36,578 bases of DNA from Opitutia bacterium UBA7374 (GTDB lineage Bacteria; Verrucomicrobiota; Verrucomicrobiia; Opitutales; Coraliomargaritaceae): the NCBI GenBank assembly GCA_002469895.1, contig DKOA01000045.1, positions 1 through 36,578 on the forward strand, read 5' to 3'. The notes below the pieces were generated by a model. The model had not been told where the DNA came from. It made no database searches and saw only the letters and a list, made by a program, of their open reading frames with translations. The position numbers and the translations under genes were made by a program. Positions 24,003-32,873 of this stretch are shown here, in pieces. Within the stretch, counting starts at the first letter, position 1. Each line of letters begins with the position of its first letter.

Positions 24003-24840
24003 GGCTGTGCGTACCTGCTTCGAGTGGTACAAGTATGGCGACTTCCCGCAGTTGAAGTAATCGTGGATCGAGCTGAACCGCCCCGGACTGAAAAATGCCG
24101 GAACTGCCTGGCTGGAGCCAGTCAACGGTGCCTATCGAAAGGCCGGCCGGAAAGGTTCCGCCTAGGCTGGTAGTGACTAGCTTGATGGGCTGACTGGAAC
24201 TGGCAAGCAGGTCCTGTGGGACGTCTCGCACCTCTCCATGTGGTTTTGCAAAGCCGTCCTGCGGCAAACCTTGATAAATAACCGGTCTCGGGTCGTCCTC
24301 AAATTGTGCAGCAATGCGAAAGTCGGGACTGGTGATCAGGTCGATTTCCGACGTGTAGGCATGTACTTCGGTGACCCGACCGACAACTCCGCCGGCAAAG
24401 ACAACGGCAGCACCAACGCGGATATCATAATTACGACCTTTCCTTACGATGATGCGGCCCCACCATGCGCTTTGTTCGCGGCGGATAACACGAGCAATTT
24501 CATGGCGGAATTCCCTGCGCCCGGGCATCTCTAGCATGGCTTCCAAGCGAGAGAGTTCATCTTCCAAGGTGCGATAGCGCTGCCTCATGATTTGGTAGCG
24601 TGCGTTCTCCCGCTCGAGTTCTTTGCCGGCCTCGATCAGCTCTACCTTTGAGTGGCTTCTACGTGCCCAGAAGCCAGCAAGACCGTCGAGGTGAGAAGTC
24701 GCGACCCATGAGGGCGCCTGAAACTCGGTAAAAGAGATCTGCAGAAAAGATTGTACAAGCGGCTTACCGATCCACCACACGGCGAAAAAGAGGCCGAGTG
24801 CAAGCAGTGGTTTATACCTGTCGAGGCGGAATTTCGCCAC
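23992..24840 (-). CDS. mreC: Rod shape-determining protein MreC
   Basis: MreC is a periplasmic scaffold that activates PBP2 during elongation. The 282-residue protein has a short cytoplasmic start (MAKFRLDRYK), one membrane helix (about 11-26), a coiled coil (about 62-105, with repeated Glu/Leu/Arg heptads) and the two-barrel beta domain. In that domain ARVIRREQSAWWGRIIVRKG and GVVGRVTEV are the classic MreC strands. It is 9 bp after mreB and overlaps mreD. Co-expression with mreB, mreD and mrdA is expected. Confidence 0.95.
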   Translation of the reverse strand: MAKFRLDRYKPLLALGLFFAVWWIGKPLVQSFLQISFTEFQAPSWVATSHLDGLAGFWARRSHSKVELIEAGKELERENARYQIMRQRYRTLEDELSRLEAMLEMPGRREFRHEIARVIRREQSAWWGRIIVRKGRNYDIRVGAAVVFAGGVVGRVTEVHAYTSEIDLITSPDFRIAAQFEDDPRPVIYQGLPQDGFAKPHGEVRDVPQDLLASSSQPIKLVTTSLGGTFPAGLSIGTVDWLQPGSSGIFQSGAVQLDPRLLQLREVAILVPLEAGTHSHVF

Positions 24841-24849
24841 GGTAGGCCT

Positions 24850-25872
24850 TTAACCTTTAGGGGTGGTGGAGAGATCTTTCAGAAGGAAAGCCAGTTCCTC
24901 CAGGACGAGGCCGGTTCCGTTAGCCACTGCGGTGAGAGGCGAATCAGCGACGATGACAGGTAGTCCTGTGCTATCGCTGAGCAATTGGTCAAGACCGGTG
25001 ATGAGCGCACCACCACCGGCAAGGACAAAGCCACGGTCGACTAAATCAGCAGATAGTTCAGGGGGGCAGCGTTCGAGTGCGTTGCGGACAAGTTCGACAA
25101 TGGATGACATGGTGTCGACCAGTGCTTCGCGGATTTCCTGAGAGCTTATGCTAATGGACTTGGGAAGGCCGGCGACCGAGTCGCGCCCACGTACTTCCAT
25201 GGAGACTTCATCATCGATCAGTGCTGCGGAGCCAATTCGAATCTTGATTTCTTCAGCCGTGCGCTCACCGATCATGAGATTGTATGCGCGCTTCATGTAA
25301 TTAACAACGGCAGTGTCTATTTCGTCACCACCAACGCGTATGCTCTTGGTGTATACAACACCTGCTAGGGAAATGATGGCGACTTCTGTCGTACCGCCGC
25401 CGATATCGACAATCATGTTGGCTGCAGGTTCATCAATCGGCAGACCAACGCCAATGGCCGCTGCCATTGGTTCTTCGATCAAGACAACGTCTCTTGCGCC
25501 TGCTCGGATGGCAGAGTCTTTGACCGCCCGCCGCTCGACTTCGGTGATGCCGGAAGGCACGGCGACGACAATTCGTGGGGCAATGAAAGTACGTGTTCGA
25601 TTTACTTTATTAATAAAGTACCGAAGCATCGCCTCCGTGATTTCGAAGTCTGCAATCACCCCGTCTTTCATTGGGCGGATTGCGGTAATATTACCCGGGG
25701 TGCGCCCAAGCATTTTTTTCGCTTCAGATCCTACAGCACAGACTTTTTTTGTGGAGGTGTAAACTGCCACAACGCTGGGTTCACGTAAGACGATACCTTT
25801 GTCTTTTGCGAATACCAGGGTGTTTGCGGTACCCAGATCGATTCCGATGTCGTTGGAGAGGAGTCCCAGCAC
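24850..25872 (-). CDS. mreB: Rod shape-determining protein MreB (bacterial actin)
   Basis: MreB forms membrane-bound filaments that direct side-wall synthesis in rod-shaped cells. The 340-residue protein shows the actin-type ATPase motifs: phosphate 1 DIGIDLGTANTLV (8-20), phosphate 2 around MIVDIGGGTTEVAI and the adenosine motif LAGGGALI. The start is GTG at 25872, giving VLGLLSNDIG, which matches family N-termini; no ATG is better. A GC-poor 126-bp gap before it contains TTGACA on the minus strand (25946-25941), a possible -35, so mreBCD-mrdA may have its own promoter within the longer gene run. Confidence 0.97.
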   Translation of the reverse strand: MLGLLSNDIGIDLGTANTLVFAKDKGIVLREPSVVAVYTSTKKVCAVGSEAKKMLGRTPGNITAIRPMKDGVIADFEITEAMLRYFINKVNRTRTFIAPRIVVAVPSGITEVERRAVKDSAIRAGARDVVLIEEPMAAAIGVGLPIDEPAANMIVDIGGGTTEVAIISLAGVVYTKSIRVGGDEIDTAVVNYMKRAYNLMIGERTAEEIKIRIGSAALIDDEVSMEVRGRDSVAGLPKSISISSQEIREALVDTMSSIVELVRNALERCPPELSADLVDRGFVLAGGGALITGLDQLLSDSTGLPVIVADSPLTAVANGTGLVLEELAFLLKDLSTTPKG

Positions 25873-25998
25873 TGTTTTAAATAAATCTTTGTGTTCAGCT
25901 TAGCTGTTTATACTGATTTCATCGCGCGAAAGTGGTTCGATGTCAAGAGGTGAACCTGATTGAGCTTCTGCGGTAATGAGTACGCGGTCGGATATTAT

Positions 25999-26508
25999 TT
26001 ACGATATATCGGAATCTTCCTCAATCTGCTTTTTTAGGAAAGCGATGACATCTTCGAATTTTTCGGCATTCGAGGGTTCTGCTTCGACTAGATGCTGATG
26101 AGCGTTAAGGACCTCCGTTGCGTCATTCACTTCCCGGTTTTCCAGCTTGGTCAGGCTATTGGAGGGATTTCCCGGGAGGTGTTCTTCCATATGAAGAAGT
26201 GACTGCAGTCCAAGATTCGTCACCAATTCACGATTGCGCTCATCAAGCTGCCCGATGCTGAGACAGCCGCTGGGGGTTAGCCGACTGAGTTTGATGGCCG
26301 ATCCAGCGAGGATCCCAAGGAAGGTGCTGTCCATGCCCTTGCAGTGGGTGAAGTTGATGAGGATTTTAGTTTTTCCGGCGTGAATCATCGACTGCATGAA
26401 TTCACGGAAGTGATTACAGTTTAGATAGTTTGCTTTACCATGCACTTGCACAAGCACAGGAGTCGCTTCTGCGTTGACGAGAAAAGTCGGTTGTTTGGAT
26501 TCACTCAT
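25999..26508 (-). CDS. STAS-domain protein (anti-sigma-factor-antagonist-like)
   Basis: This 169-residue protein has an N-terminal STAS domain (about residues 8-110) and an acidic helical C-terminal extension (about 110-169). In the STAS part, HCKGMDSTFLGILAG (55-69) carries the usual phosphorylatable serine, here S61, right after the conserved Asp60. STAS proteins of this type are switched by a serine kinase and a phosphatase in partner-switching pathways. No kinase, phosphatase or sigma factor is encoded nearby. The gene lies 21 bp after aconitase and 126 bp before mreB. Its C-terminal tail is longer than in simple SpoIIAA-like proteins. The function is open. Confidence 0.85.
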   Translation of the reverse strand: MSESKQPTFLVNAEATPVLVQVHGKANYLNCNHFREFMQSMIHAGKTKILINFTHCKGMDSTFLGILAGSAIKLSRLTPSGCLSIGQLDERNRELVTNLGLQSLLHMEEHLPGNPSNSLTKLENREVNDATEVLNAHQHLVEAEPSNAEKFEDVIAFLKKQIEEDSDIS

Positions 26509-26529
26509 GGTGAGCGAGTTTCGCTGTGT

Positions 26530-29268
26530 TTACGAGCCAGAGAGTAAGGAGCGTAAAACATACTTTAGGATACCGCCGTGGCGGTAATAATCAACCTCAA
26601 TCGCCGTGTCTATACGGACGATGAGATCAATTTTTTCTTCGGTATTGTCTTTCCGGTGAATCGTCATCTTTAGGTTTTGACCGGGCTGGAGTTCGTTACT
26701 TAGCCCGTTAATGGAGAAAGTTTCTTCGCCGGTCAGTCCGAGTGTTTGATCATCCATCCCGGTCGGGAATTGAAGGGGCAGTACGCCCATGCCTATAAGG
26801 TTGCTTCGGTGGATGCGCTCGAAGCTTTTGGCAACGACTGCTTTGACTCCGAGTAAAGCCGTACCCTTAGCGGCCCAGTCACGTGAGCTACCCATGCCAT
26901 AGTCCTCTCCGGCGATGACGATGAGATTTTCGCCGCGCTCTTTATAGGTCTGGCAGGCGTCATAAATATCTAATGGAGCGCCTTCCGGCATGAGCTTTGT
27001 GAAACCACCTTCTTTGCCGTCTGCCATCTTGTTTTTGAAGCGGACGTTGGCAAACGTACCGCGAGTCATGATGCGGTCATTGCCACGACGGGAACCGAAG
27101 CTGTTAAAGTCTTTTTTCTCTACGCTGTTTTCTGTTAGGAACCGGCCGGCCGGGCTCGCCTCCTTGATGGCTCCGGCCGGGGAGATATGATCGGTGGTAA
27201 TCGAATCTCCGACGATGGCGAGAGGCCGCAGGTTGTTCAGATCCTCAATTGTGCCGGGCTCCATACCAAAGCCTTCGAAAAACGGTGGGCTTTGAATATA
27301 AGTTGAAGCCGTATCCCAGCCATACAGGCTGCCTTCTGATGAAGTGACTGCATTCCACTCGGGAGTCGCATCGTCAATCTCGCGGTATTTGGATTGGAAC
27401 ATTTCCGGCGTCAGGCCGGAAAGGACGAGTGATTCGATTTCGCTGTTGCTTGGCCAGATGTCGCGGAGGAAAACAGGTTGGCCGTCCTTGCCGGTACCGA
27501 TCGACTCGGAGGCGAGATCGATGTCGACTGTGCCGGCGAGTGCGTAAGCCACAACGAGCGGCGGAGACATAAGGAAGTTGGATTTGATCGCACCATGTAC
27601 CCGTGCCTCAAAGTTTCGGTTACCGGAGAGGACCGACGCGCCGATAAGATCGCCTTCTTTGAGTGCGCTTTCGATGGTCGGATCGAGTGGGCCGGAGTTG
27701 CCGATGCAGGTCGTGCAGCCGTAGCCGACGAGTTGAAAGCCGAGCGCATCTAAATCGGCCTGTAGTCCGGTGGCTTCGAGATAGTCGGTAACGACTCGAG
27801 ATCCCGGGCCGAGAGAGGTCTTGACCAGGGAATTGATGGTCAGACCTTTTTCAAGTGCTTTGCGGGCGACCAATCCGGCAGCAATCATGACCGATGGGTT
27901 CGATGTGTTCGTACAACTGGTGATGGCCGCAATCAGGACTTGGCCGTGGCTGATTTTCGGCAAGGTCTCGGTGGTTGCAATATTGCCGTCTGCCTCGGAT
28001 TCATCGCGGCCACCAGCAGCCACGGGAGTTTGCAGTTCGACGGATGCATCGCGCTGATCGGCAGCGATGCCGAAGCCCCCTTCAGCGACTGGCATATCCA
28101 TCAGTTGCTGAAAACGACTCTTCAGTTCAGGCAGGTCGATGCGGTCCTGCGGGCGCTTGGGACCGGCCACACAGGGAACGATACTGCCGATGTCGAGTTC
28201 AAGCGTCTGGCTGTAATCGATTTCACCAGCGGAGGGGATGCCGAAGAGATCCTGTGCCTCATAGTAGTCGCGTACTAGGGCGATTTGCTCCTCGCTCCGA
28301 CCGGTCAGGCGGAGGTAGTCGAGAGACTTTTCGTCGACCGGGAAGAAGCCCATGGTGGCTCCATACTCGGGAGCCATATTGGCCACGGTAGCGCGGTCGG
28401 CCAAGCTCAGGCCTGCAGCGCCCGGTCCATAAAATTCAACAAACTTGCCGACAACCTTCTGGGCACGCAGCATTTCTGTGATGCGTAGGGTGAGGTCGGT
28501 GGCGGTAGCGCCCTCCGGGAGTTCTCCAGTAAGGTGTACGCCGACGACTTCCGGAGTCTTGAAATAAACCGGTTGGCCGAGCATGCCCGACTCTGCTTCA
28601 ATGCCACCGACGCCCCAGCCAACGATGCCGAGGCCGTTGATCATAGTGGTGTGTGAGTCGGTACCGACAAGGGAATCGGGGTAGAGGACATTCTCTTTTT
28701 CAAAGACCACTCTGGCCAGGTGCTCGAGGTTGACCTGGTGAACGATGCCAATTGCCGGTGGGACGACGCTAAAAGTCTCGAATGCTTGCTGGCCCCATTT
28801 GAGGAATTGGTAACGCTCGCGATTACGGGCAAATTCAATTTGCAGGTTTTTCCGGAAGGCATCCGGTGAGCCGGAGCGATCCACCTGTACCGAGTGGTCG
28901 ACGACGAGATCAACAGGGACCAGCGGTTCAATCAATGCCGGGTCGCCTCCGATCTTTTGCACTGCATCGCGCATTGCAGCGAGGTCAACAAGCAGGGGCA
29001 CGCCGGTAAAGTCTTGCAGGACAACGCGGGATACGACGAAGGGAATCTCTTTGTTTCCGGGATCTACCGGGTTCCATTGAGCGAGCGCTTCGACATCCTC
29101 TCGGTTAATCCGGCGGCCATCACAATTGCGTAGTACCGATTCGAGAACGATACGAATGCTTACCGGCAAGCGTGAGATGCCGGACATGCCGGCTTCAGTT
29201 TCAAGTGCGGGCAAGCTGTAAAAATGTTTGCCGTTGAGTTCCCGTAGTACGTTGAACGGATCGTTCAT
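26530..29268 (-). CDS. acnA: Aconitate hydratase A
   Basis: Aconitase isomerises citrate to isocitrate in the TCA cycle using a [4Fe-4S] cluster. The 912-residue protein is full length for the AcnA/IRP1 type. The cluster cysteines are C452 (SCTNTSNPS), C518 and C521 (GCTTCIGNSG). GTDSHTTMINGLG (202-214) and the C-terminal swivel domain with GEDYGMGSSRDWAAKG also fit. A short insertion around residues 418-435, rich in Gly, Asp and Glu, lies before the cluster domain. AcnA can also bind RNA in iron-starved cells in some bacteria; nothing here tests that. A peroxiredoxin gene lies 41 bp upstream and a STAS gene follows. Confidence 0.97.
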   Translation of the reverse strand: MNDPFNVLRELNGKHFYSLPALETEAGMSGISRLPVSIRIVLESVLRNCDGRRINREDVEALAQWNPVDPGNKEIPFVVSRVVLQDFTGVPLLVDLAAMRDAVQKIGGDPALIEPLVPVDLVVDHSVQVDRSGSPDAFRKNLQIEFARNRERYQFLKWGQQAFETFSVVPPAIGIVHQVNLEHLARVVFEKENVLYPDSLVGTDSHTTMINGLGIVGWGVGGIEAESGMLGQPVYFKTPEVVGVHLTGELPEGATATDLTLRITEMLRAQKVVGKFVEFYGPGAAGLSLADRATVANMAPEYGATMGFFPVDEKSLDYLRLTGRSEEQIALVRDYYEAQDLFGIPSAGEIDYSQTLELDIGSIVPCVAGPKRPQDRIDLPELKSRFQQLMDMPVAEGGFGIAADQRDASVELQTPVAAGGRDESEADGNIATTETLPKISHGQVLIAAITSCTNTSNPSVMIAAGLVARKALEKGLTINSLVKTSLGPGSRVVTDYLEATGLQADLDALGFQLVGYGCTTCIGNSGPLDPTIESALKEGDLIGASVLSGNRNFEARVHGAIKSNFLMSPPLVVAYALAGTVDIDLASESIGTGKDGQPVFLRDIWPSNSEIESLVLSGLTPEMFQSKYREIDDATPEWNAVTSSEGSLYGWDTASTYIQSPPFFEGFGMEPGTIEDLNNLRPLAIVGDSITTDHISPAGAIKEASPAGRFLTENSVEKKDFNSFGSRRGNDRIMTRGTFANVRFKNKMADGKEGGFTKLMPEGAPLDIYDACQTYKERGENLIVIAGEDYGMGSSRDWAAKGTALLGVKAVVAKSFERIHRSNLIGMGVLPLQFPTGMDDQTLGLTGEETFSINGLSNELQPGQNLKMTIHRKDNTEEKIDLIVRIDTAIEVDYYRHGGILKYVLRSLLSGS

Positions 29269-29309
29269 GGATCGGTTTAGCTAGTGGTTTGTTGGATTGA
29301 AAGGCAGGA

Positions 29310-29783
29310 TCAGTCTTCGAGTACCTTCTTAATAGCATCAAAGTCAGGTAAAATTGTTGGGTCGTCGGATGACTCAGAGTGAAGGATTAGGCCATTTTCG
29401 TCGATCACACAGGCGGATCGCTTGGCCACACCTTTGTAGCCAATGAATTCATCATACAATAGATCGTATGCTTGAGAGACTTCTTTGTTAAAGTCGCTGA
29501 GCAAGGGGAAGTGAAGATGGCCTTTCTCAGCCATGGCCTCTTGGGCAAAGGGGTTATCCACGGAGATGCCGTAGACGGCGGCATTGAGGTTGGTGTAATC
29601 GCTTAAACTGGAGTCGACCGCGCACAGTTCATCCATGCAGACGCTGCTAAAGGCTAGCGGAAAGAAAAGCAGAACCGTCTTCTTTTTTCCAAAATTTGCA
29701 GAGAGAGTGACTTCTTCAAGCCCGTCAGCAGTTTTTGTTTTGAGCGTGAAGTCAGGGGCTTGGGTTCCGGTGGTGAGTGCCAT
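29310..29783 (-). CDS. Peroxiredoxin (AhpC/TSA family, AhpE-like)
   Basis: This 157-residue thiol peroxidase has a thioredoxin fold with the peroxidatic Cys49 in PLAFSSVC (42-49), the Px3(T/S)xxC pattern of the family. A second cysteine, C54, lies five residues on and another, near residue 125, sits in KRSACVIDENG; either could resolve the disulfide, or the protein could be 1-Cys. It would reduce hydrogen or organic peroxides. It is 96 bp downstream of tyrS and 41 bp upstream of aconitase, whose oxygen-sensitive cluster would benefit from peroxide removal, though that link is inference. Confidence 0.93.
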   Translation of the reverse strand: MALTTGTQAPDFTLKTKTADGLEEVTLSANFGKKKTVLLFFPLAFSSVCMDELCAVDSSLSDYTNLNAAVYGISVDNPFAQEAMAEKGHLHFPLLSDFNKEVSQAYDLLYDEFIGYKGVAKRSACVIDENGLILHSESSDDPTILPDFDAIKKVLED

Positions 29784-29879
29784 GGTATTCTTTTGATGTG
29801 GTGATCGATTGTCTTTGAGAAGATGCGATATAGCTAGTAAGGCTCTAGATGGAGCGATGTAAAGCGCATCTGGTCGGGA

Positions 29880-31064
29880 TTATGGCAGGAGTTTAAAAAA
29901 TACGCGTTTCCCGGCTTGGTGTACTTGTTCGGAGTCGGGTCGCTGCAATATTGCATTTGGGTCAGCTTGTTTTTCGCCATCGATTTTTACGCCGCCCTGT
30001 TGGATCAATCGCCGAATAGCGCCTTTGCTTTCAAAAAGATCGGTCGCGCCCATAAGATCCACGTGTTTAGCGGTAGCATCAGATCCCCCGGTAAGGGTCT
30101 CCCAAGAAAAGCTGGGCATGTCGTCCGGCAGCTTGTTTTTCGAGAATACCTGCTCGAATTGCTGGCGCTCGTGGGTGGCTTCCTCCGGCGAATGGAAGCG
30201 TGCTACAAGATCACAGGCGAGCTGTTTCTTCGCTTCCATCGGATGCCCCTCTTTAATCTTTTCCAATTCCGCCTCTTCCGTTTCAAGAAGAAGACTATGG
30301 TAAGTCCACATAGTGTCATCACTGATCGACATGACCTTGCCAAACATATCCTTGGGACCGTCGGTGAAAGCGATGTAGTTATCCTGGCTTTTGGACATTT
30401 TCTTCACGCCGTCGAGCCCGACCAGAAGCGGCATGGTGATGACGGCCTGCTCCGGTTTACCTGCATCCTTTTGCAAAGCGCGCCCAACCAGCATATTAAA
30501 AAGCTGGTCGGTGCCCCCGATTTCAACATCGGCCTCGAGGTGAAGTGAATCGTAGCCCTGAATCAGCGGGTAGAGAAATTCGATAATAGAGATCGGTGCA
30601 TTCCCGGCATAGCGTTTGGCGAAGTCATCGCGCTCAAGCATGCGGGCCACCGTCATCTTTCGGGCCAGCTTCAGGCAGTCTTCAAAGCCTAATTCGTTGA
30701 ACCATTCGCTGTTGTAGACGACTTTGGTTTTTTCGCGGTCGAGTATCTTAAAAGCCTGATCCAGATAGGTGCGGGCATTTTCTTCGATGTCTTCGCTTGT
30801 TAATACGGGGCGCGTGCTGGAGCGACCGGAAGGGTCGCCGATCAGGGTCGTGAAATCACCAATGATGAGAATGGCCTGATGGCCCAGTTCCTGAAATTGG
30901 CGAAGTTTATTAAAGACGACGAGGTGTCCGAAGGTAAGATCCGGTCGGGTGGGGTCGACCCCAAGCTTGATGCGGAGGGGACGACCGGATTGCAGGCGTT
31001 CCTGCAGCTCTTCCTCGCCAATCAGGGTGTCGGTATGGATACGGATGGCATCGAGTGGACTCAT
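29880..31064 (-). CDS. tyrS: Tyrosyl-tRNA synthetase
   Basis: TyrRS charges tRNA-Tyr. The 394-residue protein has the class I catalytic core with a HIGH-like motif TFGH (44-47), the tyrosine pocket around GYDSLHLEADVEIGGTDQ (170-187) and KMSKS (222-226). A C-terminal S4 RNA-binding domain (about residues 335-394) includes the stretch RLIQQGGVKIDG. The TFGH form, the length and the spacing match the TyrZ-like subtype rather than the E. coli-type enzyme. It is 96 bp after the rRNA methyltransferase gene. I see no T-box-like structure in the leader. Confidence 0.96.
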   Translation of the reverse strand: MSPLDAIRIHTDTLIGEEELQERLQSGRPLRIKLGVDPTRPDLTFGHLVVFNKLRQFQELGHQAILIIGDFTTLIGDPSGRSSTRPVLTSEDIEENARTYLDQAFKILDREKTKVVYNSEWFNELGFEDCLKLARKMTVARMLERDDFAKRYAGNAPISIIEFLYPLIQGYDSLHLEADVEIGGTDQLFNMLVGRALQKDAGKPEQAVITMPLLVGLDGVKKMSKSQDNYIAFTDGPKDMFGKVMSISDDTMWTYHSLLLETEEAELEKIKEGHPMEAKKQLACDLVARFHSPEEATHERQQFEQVFSKNKLPDDMPSFSWETLTGGSDATAKHVDLMGATDLFESKGAIRRLIQQGGVKIDGEKQADPNAILQRPDSEQVHQAGKRVFFKLLP

Positions 31065-31160
31065 TAGAAAGCTTTGTTTGGTAAAATCTGGGGCATTCCC
31101 ACTGAAGAAGTTGATTGGCTCAGAGTGGAAACTCGCTCACGCGCGTAAAGGAAAAAGCGG

Positions 31161-31745
31161 CTATCTCCTTTGGCGGACAGCTTCATAGAGACAGACGCCG
31201 GCAGAAACAGAGACATTAAGGCAATCCACTTTCCCGACCATAGGAATGCCAACAAGGTGGTCGCAGTGGTCTCCCGTGACCTTGCGGAGGCCCCAGCCTT
31301 CGCTGCCCAGGATGAGACAGGTGGGGCTTGTGAAATCGACATCATAGAGCGATTCTTTCCCACGGTCAGAAGTGCCCACGATTTGGATGTCGAGTTCACT
31401 GAGTTTGCGCAGGAGCATGTTGGTATTTTTTACCTGAAGGAAGGGGACCTCGTCGGCACCACCACAGGAGACATCACGGACGGTGTGGGTTAATCCACAA
31501 GCGCCTTTGGTTGGGGTGATGACTGCGGTAACCCCGGCACCCGAAGCCGTGCGCAGGCAGGCGCCTAAGTTATGCGGATCCTGCACGCCTTCGAGGAGAA
31601 GCAGAAGAGGGTTGTCCGTGCGTTCGAGGAGGGCAAGTAGGTCGGACTCATCTTCCAAGTGAATAACGGAGGAACCGGCTGAATAGCGCGGTGCCCGCTT
31701 GATTTTGTGTATAGAGTTACGGCCCATTTCTTCAAGGTTGTTCAA
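31161..31745 (-). CDS. SpoU/TrmH-family RNA 2'-O-methyltransferase
   Basis: This 194-residue protein is the SPOUT methyltransferase domain of the RlmB/TrmH family, which methylates ribose 2'-OH groups in rRNA or tRNA. The three motifs are present: NLGACLRTASGAG (75-87), LILGSEGWGLR (144-154) and IPMVGKVDCLNVSVSAGVCLYE (167-188), with DCLNVS where SLNVS is usual. The N-terminal substrate-binding domain is very short, only about 45 residues. Two starts are possible: TTG at 31745, which gives the longer form, and ATG at 31727; neither has a good ribosome binding site. It follows ruvB after 58 bp. Confidence 0.9.
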   Translation of the reverse strand: MNNLEEMGRNSIHKIKRAPRYSAGSSVIHLEDESDLLALLERTDNPLLLLLEGVQDPHNLGACLRTASGAGVTAVITPTKGACGLTHTVRDVSCGGADEVPFLQVKNTNMLLRKLSELDIQIVGTSDRGKESLYDVDFTSPTCLILGSEGWGLRKVTGDHCDHLVGIPMVGKVDCLNVSVSAGVCLYEAVRQRR

Positions 31746-31803
31746 TCATGGGTGGCTGAAAAGAGCAAAACGTGCCGAAGTCCCCGGGAGGATGGGGGCT
31801 TGC

Positions 31804-32859
31804 TCAGGAGCCCAATGACCCGGATGGATCACTATTATTTGGAGTGAGACCGAGCATTTGCCAGGATTTTTGGGTAAGCACACGGCCCTGCGGAGTGCGC
31901 TGGAGGTAGCCTTCTTGAATCAGGTAGGGCTCATGGACTTCCTCCAGAGTGTGCGCTTCTTCGCCCACGGCAACAGCGATAGTGCCTAGGCCGACGGGGC
32001 CGCCCTTGTAGTTTTCGGCCATCACACGAATGATCTGCTTATCCATTTCATCGAGTCCGCGAGTGTCGATTTCGAGGAGTTCCAAGGCCTCAGCCGCACT
32101 TTTTTGGGTGATGGTACCGGAACCTCGTTGCTGGGCATAGTCGCGGCAAAAGTTGACCAGGTTATTGGCAATGCGGGGAGTGCCTCGGGCTCGTCGGGCG
32201 ATCTCTGCTGCGCCCTCCTTTTCATAAGGTACTGCAAGGATGCCGCAGGTTCTCTCGACGATGCCTTGAAGGGTCGGGCGGTCGTAGTAATTGAGGCGAG
32301 ATTGGAGGGTGAAGCGACTGCGCAGGGGTGCTGTAAGTAGCCCCATTCGGGTGGTCGCACCCAGTAGTGTGAAGCGGGGTAGGCTGAGCCGGACACTTCG
32401 CGCGTTCGGGCCTTGATCAATCATGATGTCGATGCGGAAGTCTTCCATTGCCGAGTAGAGATACTCTTCGACGGTTTTCGGGATGCGATGGATCTCGTCG
32501 ATAAAGAGAATATCGCCCTCTGCCAGATTGGTCAGGAGTCCGGCCAGATCCGCTGGTTTGTCGATCACAGGGCCGGAGGTAATGGTGACCTGTCGATCCA
32601 TTTCATGGCCGAGGATTAGTGAGAGAGTGGTTTTGCCGAGACCCGGAGGGCCGCTCAGGAGTATATGATTGAGCGGTTCGCCGCGATCGCGAGCGGCACC
32701 GACCATGACCTTGAGGCGCTCGATTGTTCGCTCCTGTCCGGCGAAGTCATCAAAGCTCGGTGGCCGGAGAATGGATTCCTGTTGGCCTTCCTTTTGGGTG
32801 AGGCTTTGTTCGATAAAATCGGTACCGGAATTCGGCGGATCTTCGGGTGAGGTTGCCAT
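31804..32859 (-). CDS. ruvB: Holliday junction branch migration ATPase RuvB
   Basis: RuvB is the hexameric motor that, with RuvA, drives branch migration of Holliday junctions. The 351-residue protein has LRPPSFDDFAGQ (31-42), Walker A GPPGLGKT (70-77), Walker B ILFIDEIHR (117-125), sensor 1 in LLGATTRMG and a C-terminal winged helix ending in PYLIQEGYLQRTPQGRV. The N-terminal 25 residues are an unconserved extension compared with E. coli RuvB. It is 14 bp downstream of murA, an unusual partner; ruvC is 11 kb away on the opposite strand and ruvA is not in the window. Confidence 0.97.
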   Translation of the reverse strand: MATSPEDPPNSGTDFIEQSLTQKEGQQESILRPPSFDDFAGQERTIERLKVMVGAARDRGEPLNHILLSGPPGLGKTTLSLILGHEMDRQVTITSGPVIDKPADLAGLLTNLAEGDILFIDEIHRIPKTVEEYLYSAMEDFRIDIMIDQGPNARSVRLSLPRFTLLGATTRMGLLTAPLRSRFTLQSRLNYYDRPTLQGIVERTCGILAVPYEKEGAAEIARRARGTPRIANNLVNFCRDYAQQRGSGTITQKSAAEALELLEIDTRGLDEMDKQIIRVMAENYKGGPVGLGTIAVAVGEEAHTLEEVHEPYLIQEGYLQRTPQGRVLTQKSWQMLGLTPNNSDPSGSLGS

Positions 32860-32873
32860 TGTGCTAATGGAGG

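Noticed and set aside
25936..25947. Third copy of the marR-type dyad (minus strand, CTTGACATCGAA) before mreB
   Set aside because: Matches 10 of 12 positions, but most of the match is a -35-like TTGACA, the dyad symmetry is lost, and a few such matches are expected by chance in the window.
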